A stretch of DNA of 64,000 nucleotides. It comes from Brevundimonas sp. MYb52. GTDB taxonomy: Bacteria > Pseudomonadota > Alphaproteobacteria > Caulobacterales > Caulobacteraceae. This document shows, in pieces, positions 28,955 through 38,571 of the stretch. Position 1 is the stretch's first letter. Each line of letters begins with the position of its first letter. The notes under the pieces were generated by a model. The model did no database searches, was not told the DNA's origin, and saw only the letters and a program-made list of their open reading frames with translations. Made by a program: the position numbers and the translations under genes. The stretch is from contig NZ_PCPB01000001.1 of assembly GCF_002979535.1 (NCBI RefSeq), positions 310,001 to 374,000 of the forward strand, in the 5' to 3' direction.

Positions 28955-31900
28955 TCATGGGCGGGAGGCGCGGATGGGCCCTTTTTCCGAACGCAGGATC
29001 TGGACCGGTCCAAGCAGACCGGACGGTCGCAGCGGCGCGGCGGCGTCGTACGTCGGCGCAGTGGTGAAGGCGATTTTTTCGGCCCCGGCCTGGGCGTCGC
29101 CGATGAGTCGATTGACCCACAGATTGGCGACCCGGATTTCCAGGCTGTTTTCGCCCGCCCGCACCGCGTCCGACAGCGGGACTCGATAGGGCGGCTTCCA
29201 GACGACGCCCAGGTCGCGGCCATTGACGAGGACCTGGGCGACGTCCCCGATGGCGCCAAGGTCGAGACTGAGCGGGGAGGGCGCATCCGTCAGGTTGAAT
29301 GTCGTCCTGTAGGTGGCGGTCCCGGAAAAATACCGGACGCCTGCGTCCTTCGAGGTCGAGAGGTCGGACAGCCTCTCCATGGCGAGACGATCCGGCGCGC
29401 CGCGCCCGGCCTGGAACTGGGCCTCCCACGGCCCCGCGATCGTGAGCAGCGGGGTTGTGACGGGCGCTGGGGCCGCGTCCAGGCGCCTTCGGCTGTCGCG
29501 TTCCGCAAAGACGACGAAGACGGCGTCGTCGGCCGCAAGATCGAGCCGTACGACGGTGTGTGCGCCGTCGCGTCGGAAAGGGAGCGGCTGGATTTCGCCC
29601 GTGTCCGCTCGCCAGAGGCTGGGACGCCGTCCGGTGACACGGAACCGCGCCTCGACGGATGCGGGTTCAGCGCGCCGATGGGACAGGAAATAGAGGTCGC
29701 CGTCTTCCAGGGTGCGGTGCTGATGCAGGATGGCGCCGGGCTCCGCGTCGCAGTCGAAATCCGGTGCGATGCGAAGGGCCGCCAATGCGCCTTCGATGGA
29801 GCGGCTGCGAACGACCTTGCCTCGGCCGACCGACGTCACCTCCGGATGCGCCCACAGACGGCGGGCGATGGCCTGATACCGGCCGGCGTCGTCTGCGAGG
29901 CTGGGAGAGCCTTCGGGCGGCGGCCCGATAATCACTGCGCCGGCGTCAACGAGGGTCTCCAGCGCCTCAAGCGTCGGCAAGGTCATGCTTCGTGCGCCTT
30001 CGCCGAGATAGAGGGCGCGATAGTCCGCGCCCGCGGGCGTGAAGAGTCGTCCTCGAACCACACGGAGTTCGCGGACGATCTCGCCATTGACGAAATCGAA
30101 CCCGTACCGATCGGGCGCATCGGCGACGGGGCCGTCGCCGAACCGGATGACCAGAGGCGTGTCCTCCCCATGGAAATAGGCGACGTCCGACACAGGCCGT
30201 CCCTGCTGGAGCAGGAAGCTGCTGCGCGCCAGATAATCCATCCAGGGCCTGGCCATTTCGGCCCAGGTCTCATGACGGTTGAAATGCTGCCCCACGATCA
30301 TGAGCGTCAGCCCCGGGGCCCGCTCCAGCGGCTGGTGAACAGAGGTGTGGATCACCGGACGGTTGACGCCCATCGCGAAAGCCAGGTCCATCACCGGCTT
30401 CAGGTCCGCCGGCGCGAAGGCCCAGGGGGCGAGCACCGAGGTGAGCGACTCGGCGGCGACCAGGGTCTTGCCATAGACCCGGGCGACCGAGGCGGCGCCC
30501 TTGAGATCAGCGAGGAAGTTGGGCTGCGGGCCGCGTTCGCGGTTGTAGACCCACAGGGCGCCCATCGGAATATCCGCGTGGCGACGCATCGCCAGATCGT
30601 CCCCCAGCGAGGGACGGCCGTTCTCCAGCGCTTCGCCGTACAGCTTCAGGCCCTTCTCATGGGCGAACCTTGAGACCTCGGCGTAGTGCTGCTCGACGAG
30701 CAGGTCGGCGATGGTGCGGCGGTAGTCGTACAGGAAGGCGTCGCTATCGGCGCGTGATCCCACGACGACCCCGGCTGCGGTCAGCATCCAGGGGCGAGGA
30801 TCATATCCCCTGAGCCGACGGAAGTGGCTGGCGAACTCCGGCGTCCAGTTGGAGGCGCCGGTCTCGATGCTGTCGGTCACCAGCGTCGCCAGGCTGCGGC
30901 CGATCGCTTCCGGTCCCAGGGCGTCGGCGTAGAGGGCGACATAGTGCTCCAGATGGCGTCGCACGGCGGCGGCGTCGAGCTTGTCGGCCTCAAGACCCAC
31001 GCCTTCCGCCGGCGCGGGGTTGTTGATCGCCCCGGTGAGCGACCAGCCGAACCGGATGATGCGCCACTGTCCGGGCGGCGCCGTCCAGTCGAGCCGCCCC
31101 TCGGCGTCCAGACGATCGCTGAGGTCGAGGATCGAGGCGATCGGGACGCCGGACGGCGCGTCGTCCCCCGAGGGCGATCCCAGGGCCCCATAATCCCGGG
31201 CGAGCGCATAGCCGGCCTTCGCCTCGAACTGGTGGACGCGCGCTTCCGGCGAAAGGGTGAGCTGTCTGAGCTTGATTTCCGGCTTGGGCGCGCCCCGCCC
31301 GGCGATGAGGAAGGCCCCGGCCGCGCCGGGCGCGCGGAAATGGTGGGAAGGGCGGCGGTCGCGGATCGGCGGGAAGAGCACGCGGAAATGCGCGGCGGTC
31401 ACCGGCGCGAAGCTGACCGTGGAGGGGGTGAGGGACAGGACGATGTCGACGATGTCCGTCCAGACCTGGCCGTCTTCGCTCGACTGGAGTTTGGGCGTCA
31501 CCCAGGAGGGCTCGTAGAGAGTGGCGGCGTCCTCGACGAAGACGGTCGCCGAGCGGACCGTCCGGGGCGTTTTGTACGCGATTAGAACGCCGTTGGGCTG
31601 ATCGTCCACCAAGGTGGGAAAGACAGCACCGGCGTGGAGGTCGGCGTCCGACAGAAGGGCCGGGTCGATCGGGGTTCCGTTCATAGTCCGGACCGAGGGC
31701 GCGTCGGGGGCGGGGGAGGGGGCGTTCGCCGGACAGGCGAGGACCATGACGTCCCGATAGAGTTCCGCGTGGGTCGCCGGGCCGGCGACGCCGTCGTGAC
31801 GCGCTTGCCGCGTCTGGTAGGGGCCCGTGACCTTGGGCGGCGCCGCGAGCTGAGGCCTGACGGTCCCCCCGTCGACGAAGGTTTCGCTCCAGGCGAGCTT

Positions 31901-32347
31901 CTTCATGGCGTCGTCAGGCGTGACCCAGGGGCCGCCTGTTTCGCTCCAGCCGGGAGACGAGGCGACGCCGAATTCGAGGCCCAGACGCTGCGACTCGCTG
32001 ACAGCGTGGTGAAGACTCGTCTTCCACGCTTCGCTCATGAAGGCCTGGGGCTGATCGACGACCTTGGGAACGCCGAGGGACACGTCGAACGCCTGCAGAC
32101 CCCCGACGCCGATCCGGGCCATCCATTCCAGATCTCGTGTGACGCCGACATCGGTGACGTTGCCGTTCATCCGATGCCACCAGACCCTCGGACGGGCCGC
32201 TGGCGGAGGGCTTCGAAATCCCTCCACCAGGCCGGCGACGGGGACAGGCGTCCGTCGTTCGTTCAGGACGGGGCTCGCCAGAACCGATGTCGAGGACATC
32301 AGCCATAAGGCGCTGGAGGTGATGGACCGTCGCGTGACCTGAATCAT
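28955..32347 (-). CDS. GH106 alpha-L-rhamnosidase
   Basis: A protein of 1130 residues, the usual size of GH106. The N-terminus VTRRSITSSALWL with a hydrophobic stretch suggests a Tat-type or Sec leader. The barrel signature is clear: RVWWHRMNGNVT, then DLEWMARIGVGG, FGVASSPGWSETGGPWV and AMKKLAWSET, which I associate with the Sphingomonas-type RhaM family. A C-terminal galactose-binding-like fold (VNGRDLGVVWKPPYRV) is present. It releases L-rhamnose from plant glycosides such as flavonoid rutinosides or from pectin side chains, feeding the rhamnose pathway at 37417-46297. Confidence 0.9.
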   Translation of the reverse strand: MIQVTRRSITSSALWLMSSTSVLASPVLNERRTPVPVAGLVEGFRSPPPAARPRVWWHRMNGNVTDVGVTRDLEWMARIGVGGLQAFDVSLGVPKVVDQPQAFMSEAWKTSLHHAVSESQRLGLEFGVASSPGWSETGGPWVTPDDAMKKLAWSETFVDGGTVRPQLAAPPKVTGPYQTRQARHDGVAGPATHAELYRDVMVLACPANAPSPAPDAPSVRTMNGTPIDPALLSDADLHAGAVFPTLVDDQPNGVLIAYKTPRTVRSATVFVEDAATLYEPSWVTPKLQSSEDGQVWTDIVDIVLSLTPSTVSFAPVTAAHFRVLFPPIRDRRPSHHFRAPGAAGAFLIAGRGAPKPEIKLRQLTLSPEARVHQFEAKAGYALARDYGALGSPSGDDAPSGVPIASILDLSDRLDAEGRLDWTAPPGQWRIIRFGWSLTGAINNPAPAEGVGLEADKLDAAAVRRHLEHYVALYADALGPEAIGRSLATLVTDSIETGASNWTPEFASHFRRLRGYDPRPWMLTAAGVVVGSRADSDAFLYDYRRTIADLLVEQHYAEVSRFAHEKGLKLYGEALENGRPSLGDDLAMRRHADIPMGALWVYNRERGPQPNFLADLKGAASVARVYGKTLVAAESLTSVLAPWAFAPADLKPVMDLAFAMGVNRPVIHTSVHQPLERAPGLTLMIVGQHFNRHETWAEMARPWMDYLARSSFLLQQGRPVSDVAYFHGEDTPLVIRFGDGPVADAPDRYGFDFVNGEIVRELRVVRGRLFTPAGADYRALYLGEGARSMTLPTLEALETLVDAGAVIIGPPPEGSPSLADDAGRYQAIARRLWAHPEVTSVGRGKVVRSRSIEGALAALRIAPDFDCDAEPGAILHQHRTLEDGDLYFLSHRRAEPASVEARFRVTGRRPSLWRADTGEIQPLPFRRDGAHTVVRLDLAADDAVFVVFAERDSRRRLDAAPAPVTTPLLTIAGPWEAQFQAGRGAPDRLAMERLSDLSTSKDAGVRYFSGTATYRTTFNLTDAPSPLSLDLGAIGDVAQVLVNGRDLGVVWKPPYRVPLSDAVRAGENSLEIRVANLWVNRLIGDAQAGAEKIAFTTAPTYDAAAPLRPSGLLGPVQILRSEKGPIRASRP

Positions 32348-32424
32348 ATCCGTGCTCTGCGTCGAGGCGCGAGCGAAACCCGCACGATAGGGCGGCGGCC
32401 GCGAAGCGGTCGCCGCCAGCCGGT

Positions 32425-32751
32425 TCAGTGAGCCGGGAGGGCCTTGATGTCGGTCGCGGCGGCCGCGATCTTCTCCTCGGTGATGAGGCCTCCCGACAGA
32501 GGAGCGAGCTGGCCCAGAGTCATGCCCTTGAACTGCTCGAACGCCGGGTGAGCCAGCACCTCCGCGAAATGCTTCTCCATGATCGGCTTGGTCTCGGGAT
32601 TGGCCACCAGGGTTTCAATCGGCGAGTCGACCGTCGGACGCGCCGTTGTCGCCGCCGGTGCGGGAGCGGCGGGGGCGGGAGCAGTCTGGGCCAGGGCGGC
32701 GCCGGCGACGAGGCTCAGGGCGATGGCAGGGGTCAGAATCTTGGTGAACAC
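32425..32751 (-). CDS. Small secreted protein with an Ala/Pro linker and a helical domain
   Basis: A protein of 108 residues from a GTG start behind AGAGGA; a longer ATG frame exists but would swallow the operator. A signal peptide (ILTPAIALSLVAGAALAQ) is followed by an Ala/Pro-rich linker and a compact about 60-residue domain, ETLVANPETKPIMEKHFAEV and onward, that I have no family for. It is the first gene behind the operator at 32793, ahead of the rhamnosidase, so it is a candidate periplasmic helper. Confidence 0.65.
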   Translation of the reverse strand: MFTKILTPAIALSLVAGAALAQTAPAPAAPAPAATTARPTVDSPIETLVANPETKPIMEKHFAEVLAHPAFEQFKGMTLGQLAPLSGGLITEEKIAAAATDIKALPAH

Positions 32752-32792
32752 GAGGCGTCCTCTGGAGTTGAAACGGGAGAGAAAAGGAATGT

Positions 32793-32804
32793 GACAACGT
32801 TTGC
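32793..32804 (-). promoter_or_regulatory. LacI-type operator copy, GACAACGTTTGC
   Basis: A copy 41 bases upstream of the small secreted protein, read leftward; probably drives small protein, GH106 and CoA ligase together. Confidence 0.7.
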
Positions 32805-32829
32805 AGTAAAGGGCAAGCAAGGCCCCGCG

Positions 32830-34137
32830 TCAGGCCGTGATGGCGGTCCTGATCGTTTTGGACAGGTCCGCCTTGGCGTTTCGGGAGCCCTGCTGGACCA
32901 TCAGGCAGGCGGAGATTTCCAGGGCCGGATCCGCCCAGGTCTCGGTGCCATAGGCGCCGCCCCAGCCGAACGCCCCTTTGGAGCGGCCATCGGCCTTGGA
33001 CTCGTCCTGCACGACGCTGACCGACAGTCCAAATCCCATCCCGGCGGTGATTGGAGGGATCCATTCGGCGAACTTTTGACCGACCTGGTTGGTCGACATC
33101 ACGGCGACCGTTTCGGCTTTCAGCAGCCGGCGACCATTCCAGGCCCCGCCCTGGGTCAGCATCATCTCGAATTTCAGAAAGTCGAGCGCGGTGCTGAAAA
33201 GTCCGCCCGCCCCGCTCAGATAGGTCCGGTGCTCTTCCGGGCCGAGTATGGACGGTTCCTCGACCCAACCGTCGTTCTTTCGGGCGTAGAGTTTCAACAG
33301 TCGATGACGCTTCTCGTCGGGAATGTTGAAAGCGGTGTCGCGCATGTCTAGAGGCTCGAACACCCGTTCCCGCAGGAAGACATCGGCTGTCTGACCGGAG
33401 ACGATCTCGACGATCCGCAGCAGGATGTCGAACCCGGCCAAGGGCGAATAGCGCCATCGTGCGCCCGGCTGGAAGTCGAGAGCCGCGCCGCCGAGGCGCG
33501 GCGCATAGGAGGCCAGGGTGTCGCCGGGCCGGCGCTCGATCGGGGTGACGATCTGTCCGGGACCCGGGGCGAGGAAGTCGCCGTAACTCATCAGACCGGA
33601 GGTGTGGGTGAGAAGATCGCGGATTCTTATCGGCCGCGCCGCCGGGACGAAGGTCGCCTGCGCCGGGTCGGCCGATCCGGCAGGGAGGCTGACGACCCGC
33701 GTATCGACAAACTCCGGAATGAAGCGGCTGACCTCGTCGTCGAGCGACAGCCGGCCTTCCTCGAGCATCATCAGAACCGCCACAGCCGTGACCGGCTTGG
33801 TGGAGGACATCATGCGGAAGATGTCGTCCTCGCGCATGGCCGCCTGGGTCTGGACGTCGCGAACGCCCTGGGCTTCCAGCCAGATGAGGCGACCGCGGCG
33901 GGCGACCGCCGTGACCGCCCCTGTGATTTCGTTAGCGTCGATATGGCGCTGGAGGGCTGTCCTGATGTCGTTCAGCGCCGCCGAGGACATGCCGACAGCC
34001 TCCGGGGGGGATCTGCGCAGGACGGCCTCGGACGTGCGGGGTGATCCCATCGGCGCCAGAGGCGCGCAGGCGGCGGCGGCGAGGCCTGCGCCCATCGAGA
34101 GCACTGTGCGCCGAGGCATGGCGAGTCGACTATCCAT
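32830..34137 (-). CDS. Exported serine hydrolase of the beta-lactamase/esterase fold
   Basis: A protein of 435 residues with a leader carrying twin arginines (PRRTVLSMGAGLAAAACA). The SxxK motif is Ser111-Ser-Thr-Lys114 within RMMSSTKPV, and a Tyr-Ser-Pro segment (RWRYSPLAG) stands where class C enzymes have Tyr-x-Asn; GWGGAYGT fills the third motif. The family (EstB-like) hydrolyses esters rather than beta-lactams. The operator lies 99 bases upstream, shared with the divergent enoyl-CoA hydratase. Confidence 0.85.
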   Translation of the reverse strand: MDSRLAMPRRTVLSMGAGLAAAACAPLAPMGSPRTSEAVLRRSPPEAVGMSSAALNDIRTALQRHIDANEITGAVTAVARRGRLIWLEAQGVRDVQTQAAMREDDIFRMMSSTKPVTAVAVLMMLEEGRLSLDDEVSRFIPEFVDTRVVSLPAGSADPAQATFVPAARPIRIRDLLTHTSGLMSYGDFLAPGPGQIVTPIERRPGDTLASYAPRLGGAALDFQPGARWRYSPLAGFDILLRIVEIVSGQTADVFLRERVFEPLDMRDTAFNIPDEKRHRLLKLYARKNDGWVEEPSILGPEEHRTYLSGAGGLFSTALDFLKFEMMLTQGGAWNGRRLLKAETVAVMSTNQVGQKFAEWIPPITAGMGFGLSVSVVQDESKADGRSKGAFGWGGAYGTETWADPALEISACLMVQQGSRNAKADLSKTIRTAITA

Positions 34138-34236
34138 CCGTCTTCATCCCTAAAGCAAAGCTATCATAGGCGCGGCGGGCCGCGCCTCGAGCTGTGTCGG
34201 CGGAGGTCATCCCAAGGAAACTGCGGGGTGTCGAAT

Positions 34237-34248
34237 GAAATCGTTGTC
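34237..34248. promoter_or_regulatory. LacI-type operator copy, GAAATCGTTGTC, between divergent genes
   Basis: Placed 99 bases before the serine hydrolase (leftward) and 60 bases before the enoyl-CoA hydratase (rightward), so one site can control both. Confidence 0.7.
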
Positions 34249-34308
34249 ATGATCGGTCTGTCGCCGTTATTGCGCGAGGCTCGCTGAGCCGAAACCGTGG
34301 AGGAAGTG

Positions 34309-35196
34309 ATGCTGAAGATTGAGCTGGACGACGGCCTGCTCTGGATCCGTCTGAACCGACCCGACCAGCTCAACGCCTTCGACGAGGCGATGGGCGACGA
34401 CCTCGAGGCGGCCTTCCGGGCGGCCGACTCGGACGATGAGGTGCGAGCGGTGCTCGTCACGGGGGAGGGGCGAGCCTTCTGCGCCGGCGCGGATCTGACG
34501 CGCCCCGGCAACGTCTTCGCCCTGGACGAAACCGCCCGGCCGGACCTGGCCTTGCTCCAGACGAAGTTCGAGGACCCCTATGTCGTCGGCTCGATACGCG
34601 ACAAGGGCGGGCGCGTCGCGCTCGCGATCGACGAATGTCGCAAACCGGTCGTCGCCGCCATCAACGGCGTTGCGGTCGGCGTCGGCGCCACCATGATCCT
34701 GGCCATGGATTTCAGGCTCGCCTCCACAGAGGCCCGCTTCGGCTACGTCTTCTCCAGGCTGGGAGTCGTTCCCGAGGCGTGCTCGACGTGGTTTCTCCCC
34801 CGCATCGTGGGGCATCAGAGGGCGCTGGAGTGGTGCCTGACCGGAGAGGTCTTCGGTGCGGATGCGGCGTTGCAGGCAGGACTGGTGCGGTCGGTCCACG
34901 CGCCTGACGAACTCTTGGCCGCGGCAGAGGCCTTCGCTCGGAGCCTGTTCGCCGGAAGGTCCCCGGCGGCCGTCGCCTTGACCCGCCAGATGCTGCGGCG
35001 CAACGCCGATGGCGGCGGTCCACGCGAGGCGCATCTGATCGAATCCCTCGCCATGTTCGAAATGAGCCTGACAGACGGTCGCGAGGGCGTGGCCGCCTTC
35101 CTTGAGAAACGCACGCCCAGGTTCAGTCACAAGGCGTCGGACATCCCGGCGTCCTTGGGCGGGCTGTTTCAGCCGACACGTCTCCCGACGGGCTGA
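34309..35196 (+). CDS. Enoyl-CoA hydratase/isomerase family protein
   Basis: A protein of 295 residues. The ATG at 34309 is chosen because GGAGGA lies at ribosome-site spacing; a GTG four codons earlier overlaps it. The crotonase fold is shown by RPDQLNAFDEAM, the oxyanion sequence GRAFCAGADL and GVAVGVGATM with FGYVFSRLGVVPEA. It adds water to a trans-2-enoyl-CoA or performs a related crotonase reaction. With the acyl-CoA dehydrogenase at 24276 and the thiolase at 55274 it forms a dispersed beta-oxidation set. A hydroxycinnamoyl-CoA hydratase-lyase role is an open alternative. Confidence 0.88.
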   Translation: MLKIELDDGLLWIRLNRPDQLNAFDEAMGDDLEAAFRAADSDDEVRAVLVTGEGRAFCAGADLTRPGNVFALDETARPDLALLQTKFEDPYVVGSIRDKGGRVALAIDECRKPVVAAINGVAVGVGATMILAMDFRLASTEARFGYVFSRLGVVPEACSTWFLPRIVGHQRALEWCLTGEVFGADAALQAGLVRSVHAPDELLAAAEAFARSLFAGRSPAAVALTRQMLRRNADGGGPREAHLIESLAMFEMSLTDGREGVAAFLEKRTPRFSHKASDIPASLGGLFQPTRLPTG

Positions 35197-35279
35197 AAGG
35201 CCTGCGTCAACAGGGGCGTGGTCAGCCTGGACCCCGGCCGCCCCGGCCTGCGGCGCTCGCTCGCACAAAGGGAGTTGCA

Positions 35280-35291
35280 GACAACGTTTTC
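35280..35291 (+). promoter_or_regulatory. LacI-type operator copy, GACAACGTTTTC, with adjoining -10 box
   Basis: A full-consensus copy directly followed by TATACT (35292-35297), a good -10 hexamer. Binding here would cover the promoter and block transcription. It lies 99 bases before a receptor-gene stump. Confidence 0.75.
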
Positions 35292-35390
35292 TATACTAGT
35301 CTTTCCTTGCTGCGGAGACAGCGAGGGCGCCTCATGGCGCACCTCCGTCAAACATTCGTCGACGAGGATCGGCATCCAGGAGAGACATCC

Positions 35391-35519
35391 ATGAGACGAT
35401 CCGCACTGAGCCGGTCGCAGCTCTGCTGTGGCGCCGCCGTCATCGCAGTTTTCGCCACGACCGCCGCTCGCGCGCAAACGGCCGCGGCGCGGATGCATGT
35501 GGATGTCCTGCTGGCCTGA
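35391..35519 (+). pseudogene. Remnant of a TonB-dependent receptor gene (leader only)
   Basis: A 42-codon frame with a good ribosome site (AGGAGAGA) and a receptor-style signal peptide (LCCGAAVIAVFATTAARAQ) nearly the same in design as the receptor leader at 59480. After the predicted cleavage point only 13 residues follow before TGA. The operator upstream and the esterase downstream are intact, so a receptor body has probably been deleted. It is alternatively a tiny secreted peptide. Confidence 0.55.
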
Positions 35520-35631
35520 CCTGGAGCGGGCGGCGGACGTCTGAACACGTCCTGGCGCCGCCACTACCGGCTGGCTTCGGCTCAAGACCAACCCCCTGCA
35601 ACAGGGCCTTCACAGTGCGGAGAGACAATCG

Positions 35632-37242
35632 ATGAAGCTTCACCTGAGGTCCGGCGTCGCCCTGTCGCTCGCCGCCGTTGGCCAGCTGGCCGTCACCGGC
35701 TGCGCGCCGCTCGGCCGCGGGCCTGCGCCCACCATCCTCTCGCCAACGGCGATCGGGAGGCTGTCCGCTGCGTCGGCGCCGATCTCAGGGGATCCGGAAC
35801 GCTGCGCGAACCTGTCCGGGAAAACGATCGGCGGCGCTACGGTCACCTCTGCCGCCTACATGGAGACAGGTCAGCCCATAAAGCCGTTCAACGTGCCGAG
35901 CCGGGCGACGTTCTGCCAGGTTTTGCTCACGATCGAACCCGTGGCGGGATCGTCGATCAAGATGGTGGTGTGGCTGCCCACCACTTGGAACGGGAAAATG
36001 ATGGCCGAGGGCGGCGGAGGCTTCGACGGCGGCCTGCACGGCGCGATTCTCTCACTCAGCGGGCCCGCCGCCAAGGGCTATGCGGCGATCGCGACCAACG
36101 CCGGCCATGACGCCAGCGGTCGCGCAGACTGGGCGGCAGGTCAACCGGAGCGGATCGTCGACTGGGGCTATCGCGCCAATCATCTCGCTTCTGTGGTCGG
36201 CAGGGCCGTTTCGCAGGAATATTACGCCGCGCCGGTCGTCAACGCTTTCTTCCATGGGTGCTCTACCGGTGGGCGTGACGCGTTGATGATGGCGCAGCGC
36301 TATCCCGACGACTACGACGCCATCGTGGTCGGCGCTCCCGCCACGCACTACACCTCGATCATGGCGGGGTTTGCTTCCTACACGCAAACGGTCGGCGGCG
36401 CGCCGGACCTCGGCGCCAAATTCTCCGCGATCCGGGAGCGTGTCCTCGCGCGCTGCGACGAGGGCGACGGCGTCAAGGACGGGCTCGTCTCGCGTCCCGC
36501 CGAGTGCCGCTTCGACCCCGCCGAAATGGCTTGCGATGGCCAGGTCAGCGCCGAATGCCTCACGGCGGACGAGGTCGCCGCGGTCCGCACGCTTTACCGC
36601 GGCGTCTACGCCCCGGATGGCCGCCGGGTCATGGCGGGACTGACGCCTGGAGGCGAATACGAGTGGAAGGCCTGGGTGACAGCGAAGACCGCCCTGTCGG
36701 CCGGCATGGCCGCCGATTTCTATCGCAATTTCGTCTACGAGGACAAAGACTGGCCGCTTGACGGCTTCCAGATCCCTCGCGACTACACGGCAGGACAAAC
36801 CCGGGTCGGCGCGGTGATCGATGCAGACGAGACGGACCTGAGGCCGTTCCTGTCGAAGGGGGGTAAGCTCCTCTTCTATCAAGGATGGGACGACGCGGCG
36901 ATCCCGCCGGGCGAAACGATCGACTATTTCGGACGGGCCCAGGCGGCCTCCGGTCCGGCGGCGAGAAATGGCATGCGGCTGTTCATGCTGCCCGGCGTGG
37001 CCCACTGCAACGGCGGCAAGGGCCCGGACTCGGTCGACTACCTGGGGGCCATCGACGCCTGGCATTCCACAAACGTCGCCCCCGAACGGCTCGTCGCGTC
37101 CAAGTTCGACAACCCGGTCGCCCGTTTCACCGGTCAGCCCGCCAATGTCATTCGGACCCGACCCCTCTGCGCCTGGCCGCGCAATGCCGAGTATAAAGGC
37201 TCCGGGTCTACGGACGAGGAAGAGAACTTCGTCTGCCGCTGA
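35632..37242 (+). CDS. Tannase/feruloyl-esterase family lipoprotein
   Basis: A protein of 536 residues. The leader ends in the lipobox AVTGC (Cys24), so it is a lipoprotein facing the periplasm or the cell surface. The family-specific CS-D-HC arrangement is present: Cys210-Ser211 in GCSTGGR, Asp421 in YQGWDDAAIPP and His458-Cys459 in GVAHCNGG; the paired cysteines form the disulfide that joins the active site. It releases hydroxycinnamic or gallic acids esterified to sugars. The free acid could then enter the CoA ligase route of this locus. Confidence 0.9.
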   Translation: MKLHLRSGVALSLAAVGQLAVTGCAPLGRGPAPTILSPTAIGRLSAASAPISGDPERCANLSGKTIGGATVTSAAYMETGQPIKPFNVPSRATFCQVLLTIEPVAGSSIKMVVWLPTTWNGKMMAEGGGGFDGGLHGAILSLSGPAAKGYAAIATNAGHDASGRADWAAGQPERIVDWGYRANHLASVVGRAVSQEYYAAPVVNAFFHGCSTGGRDALMMAQRYPDDYDAIVVGAPATHYTSIMAGFASYTQTVGGAPDLGAKFSAIRERVLARCDEGDGVKDGLVSRPAECRFDPAEMACDGQVSAECLTADEVAAVRTLYRGVYAPDGRRVMAGLTPGGEYEWKAWVTAKTALSAGMAADFYRNFVYEDKDWPLDGFQIPRDYTAGQTRVGAVIDADETDLRPFLSKGGKLLFYQGWDDAAIPPGETIDYFGRAQAASGPAARNGMRLFMLPGVAHCNGGKGPDSVDYLGAIDAWHSTNVAPERLVASKFDNPVARFTGQPANVIRTRPLCAWPRNAEYKGSGSTDEEENFVCR

Positions 37243-37416
37243 TCCACCTTTCATAATGTGGTTTCGACAGGGAGGCGGCGTTCACTCGAACGCCGCCGCT
37301 CGCCGTTTCGGTTGACGGCTCTGGCGGCAGCCCCGGCGGAGCTCGTTTTGAACAGTGGCCATGCCGATCATGAGGGGGCGATTTCGGCGAAGCCGCTGTT
37401 TCTCGGTCGTCGAGCG

Positions 37417-38562
37417 CTACGGGACTTGGGCGGAGGCGCAGATGTCCCTGTCGAGGCCTTTGAGCGACGATGTTCCCGTCAGGGTCATGGCGACGCGCAT
37501 TTCCTTCTCGAACAGGTCGAGCAGGTTTTCCACGCCTGCCTGTCCGCCCGCCGCCAGGGCATAGACGAAGGCGCGGCCCAGCATCACCGCATCCGCGCCC
37601 AGGGCGATGGCGCGGACCACGTCCAGGCCGTTGCGAATACCGGAGTCGACCAGGATCTTCAGATCGCCCTTCACCGCCTCGGCGATAGCAGGCAAGGCGC
37701 GAGCCGAAGACATCACCCCGTCCAGCTGACGCCCGCCGTGGTTCGACACCACGATCCCGTCGGCGCCGAAGCTGACGGCGTCACGGGCGTCCTGGGCGTC
37801 CAGGATGCCCTTGATGATCATCGGGCCGTCCCAGAAATCGCGGATCCATTGCAGATCCTTCCACGAAATCGACGGGTCGAAGTTGGCGCCCAGCCAGCCG
37901 ATGTAGTCGGCCAGGCCCGTCGGCTTGCCCAGATAGGCCGAGACATTGCCCAGATCATGCGGCGCGCCCCGCACACCCACGTCCCAGGCCCAGGCCGGAT
38001 GGGTCATGGCCTGGACCATGCGGCGGATCTCGGCATTGGGACCGCTCATGCCGGAATGGGCGTCGCGATAGCGGGCGCCGGGCGTGGGCATGTCGACGGT
38101 GAAGACCAGGGTCTTCACCCCCGCCGCCTTGGCCCGCTCCAGCGCATTCCTCATGAAGCCCCGGTCGCGCAAGACATAGAGCTGGAACCACATGGGCCGG
38201 TCGATGGCCGGCGCCACCTCCTCGATCGGACAGACCGAAACGGTGGACAGGGTGAAGGGCAGGCCGCGCGAGGCCGCCGCCTTCGCCGCCTGGACCTCGC
38301 CGCGCCGGGCGTACATGCCGGTCAGGCCGACGGGCGCCAGGATGACTGGCAGGCTCAGGGTCTCGTCGAACAGCCGCGTCGTCAGGTCTATCTCGCCGAC
38401 GCCGCCCAGCACCCGCTGGCGCAGGCCGATGGCCTGCCAGTCCTCGACGTTGCGGCGCAGGGTCTGCTCGGCATAGGCGCCGCCGTCGATGTAGTGGAAC
38501 AGGAAGGGCGGCAACCTGCGCCGCGCGGCCTCGCGGTAATCGCCTGGCGATGAGATGATCAT
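37417..38562 (-). CDS. lldD: L-lactate dehydrogenase, FMN-dependent
   Basis: A protein of 381 residues that follows E. coli LldD almost motif for motif: [53 protein letters not shown], and [14 protein letters not shown] with the catalytic histidine. It oxidises L-lactate to pyruvate at the inner membrane and reduces quinone. It shares a leftward unit with the rhamnose dehydrogenase (nine bases apart). This fits the rhamnose pathway, whose last step yields L-lactate. Confidence 0.96.
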   Translation of the reverse strand: MIISSPGDYREAARRRLPPFLFHYIDGGAYAEQTLRRNVEDWQAIGLRQRVLGGVGEIDLTTRLFDETLSLPVILAPVGLTGMYARRGEVQAAKAAASRGLPFTLSTVSVCPIEEVAPAIDRPMWFQLYVLRDRGFMRNALERAKAAGVKTLVFTVDMPTPGARYRDAHSGMSGPNAEIRRMVQAMTHPAWAWDVGVRGAPHDLGNVSAYLGKPTGLADYIGWLGANFDPSISWKDLQWIRDFWDGPMIIKGILDAQDARDAVSFGADGIVVSNHGGRQLDGVMSSARALPAIAEAVKGDLKILVDSGIRNGLDVVRAIALGADAVMLGRAFVYALAAGGQAGVENLLDLFEKEMRVAMTLTGTSSLKGLDRDICASAQVP

Positions 38563-38571
38563 GCGCCGGTC

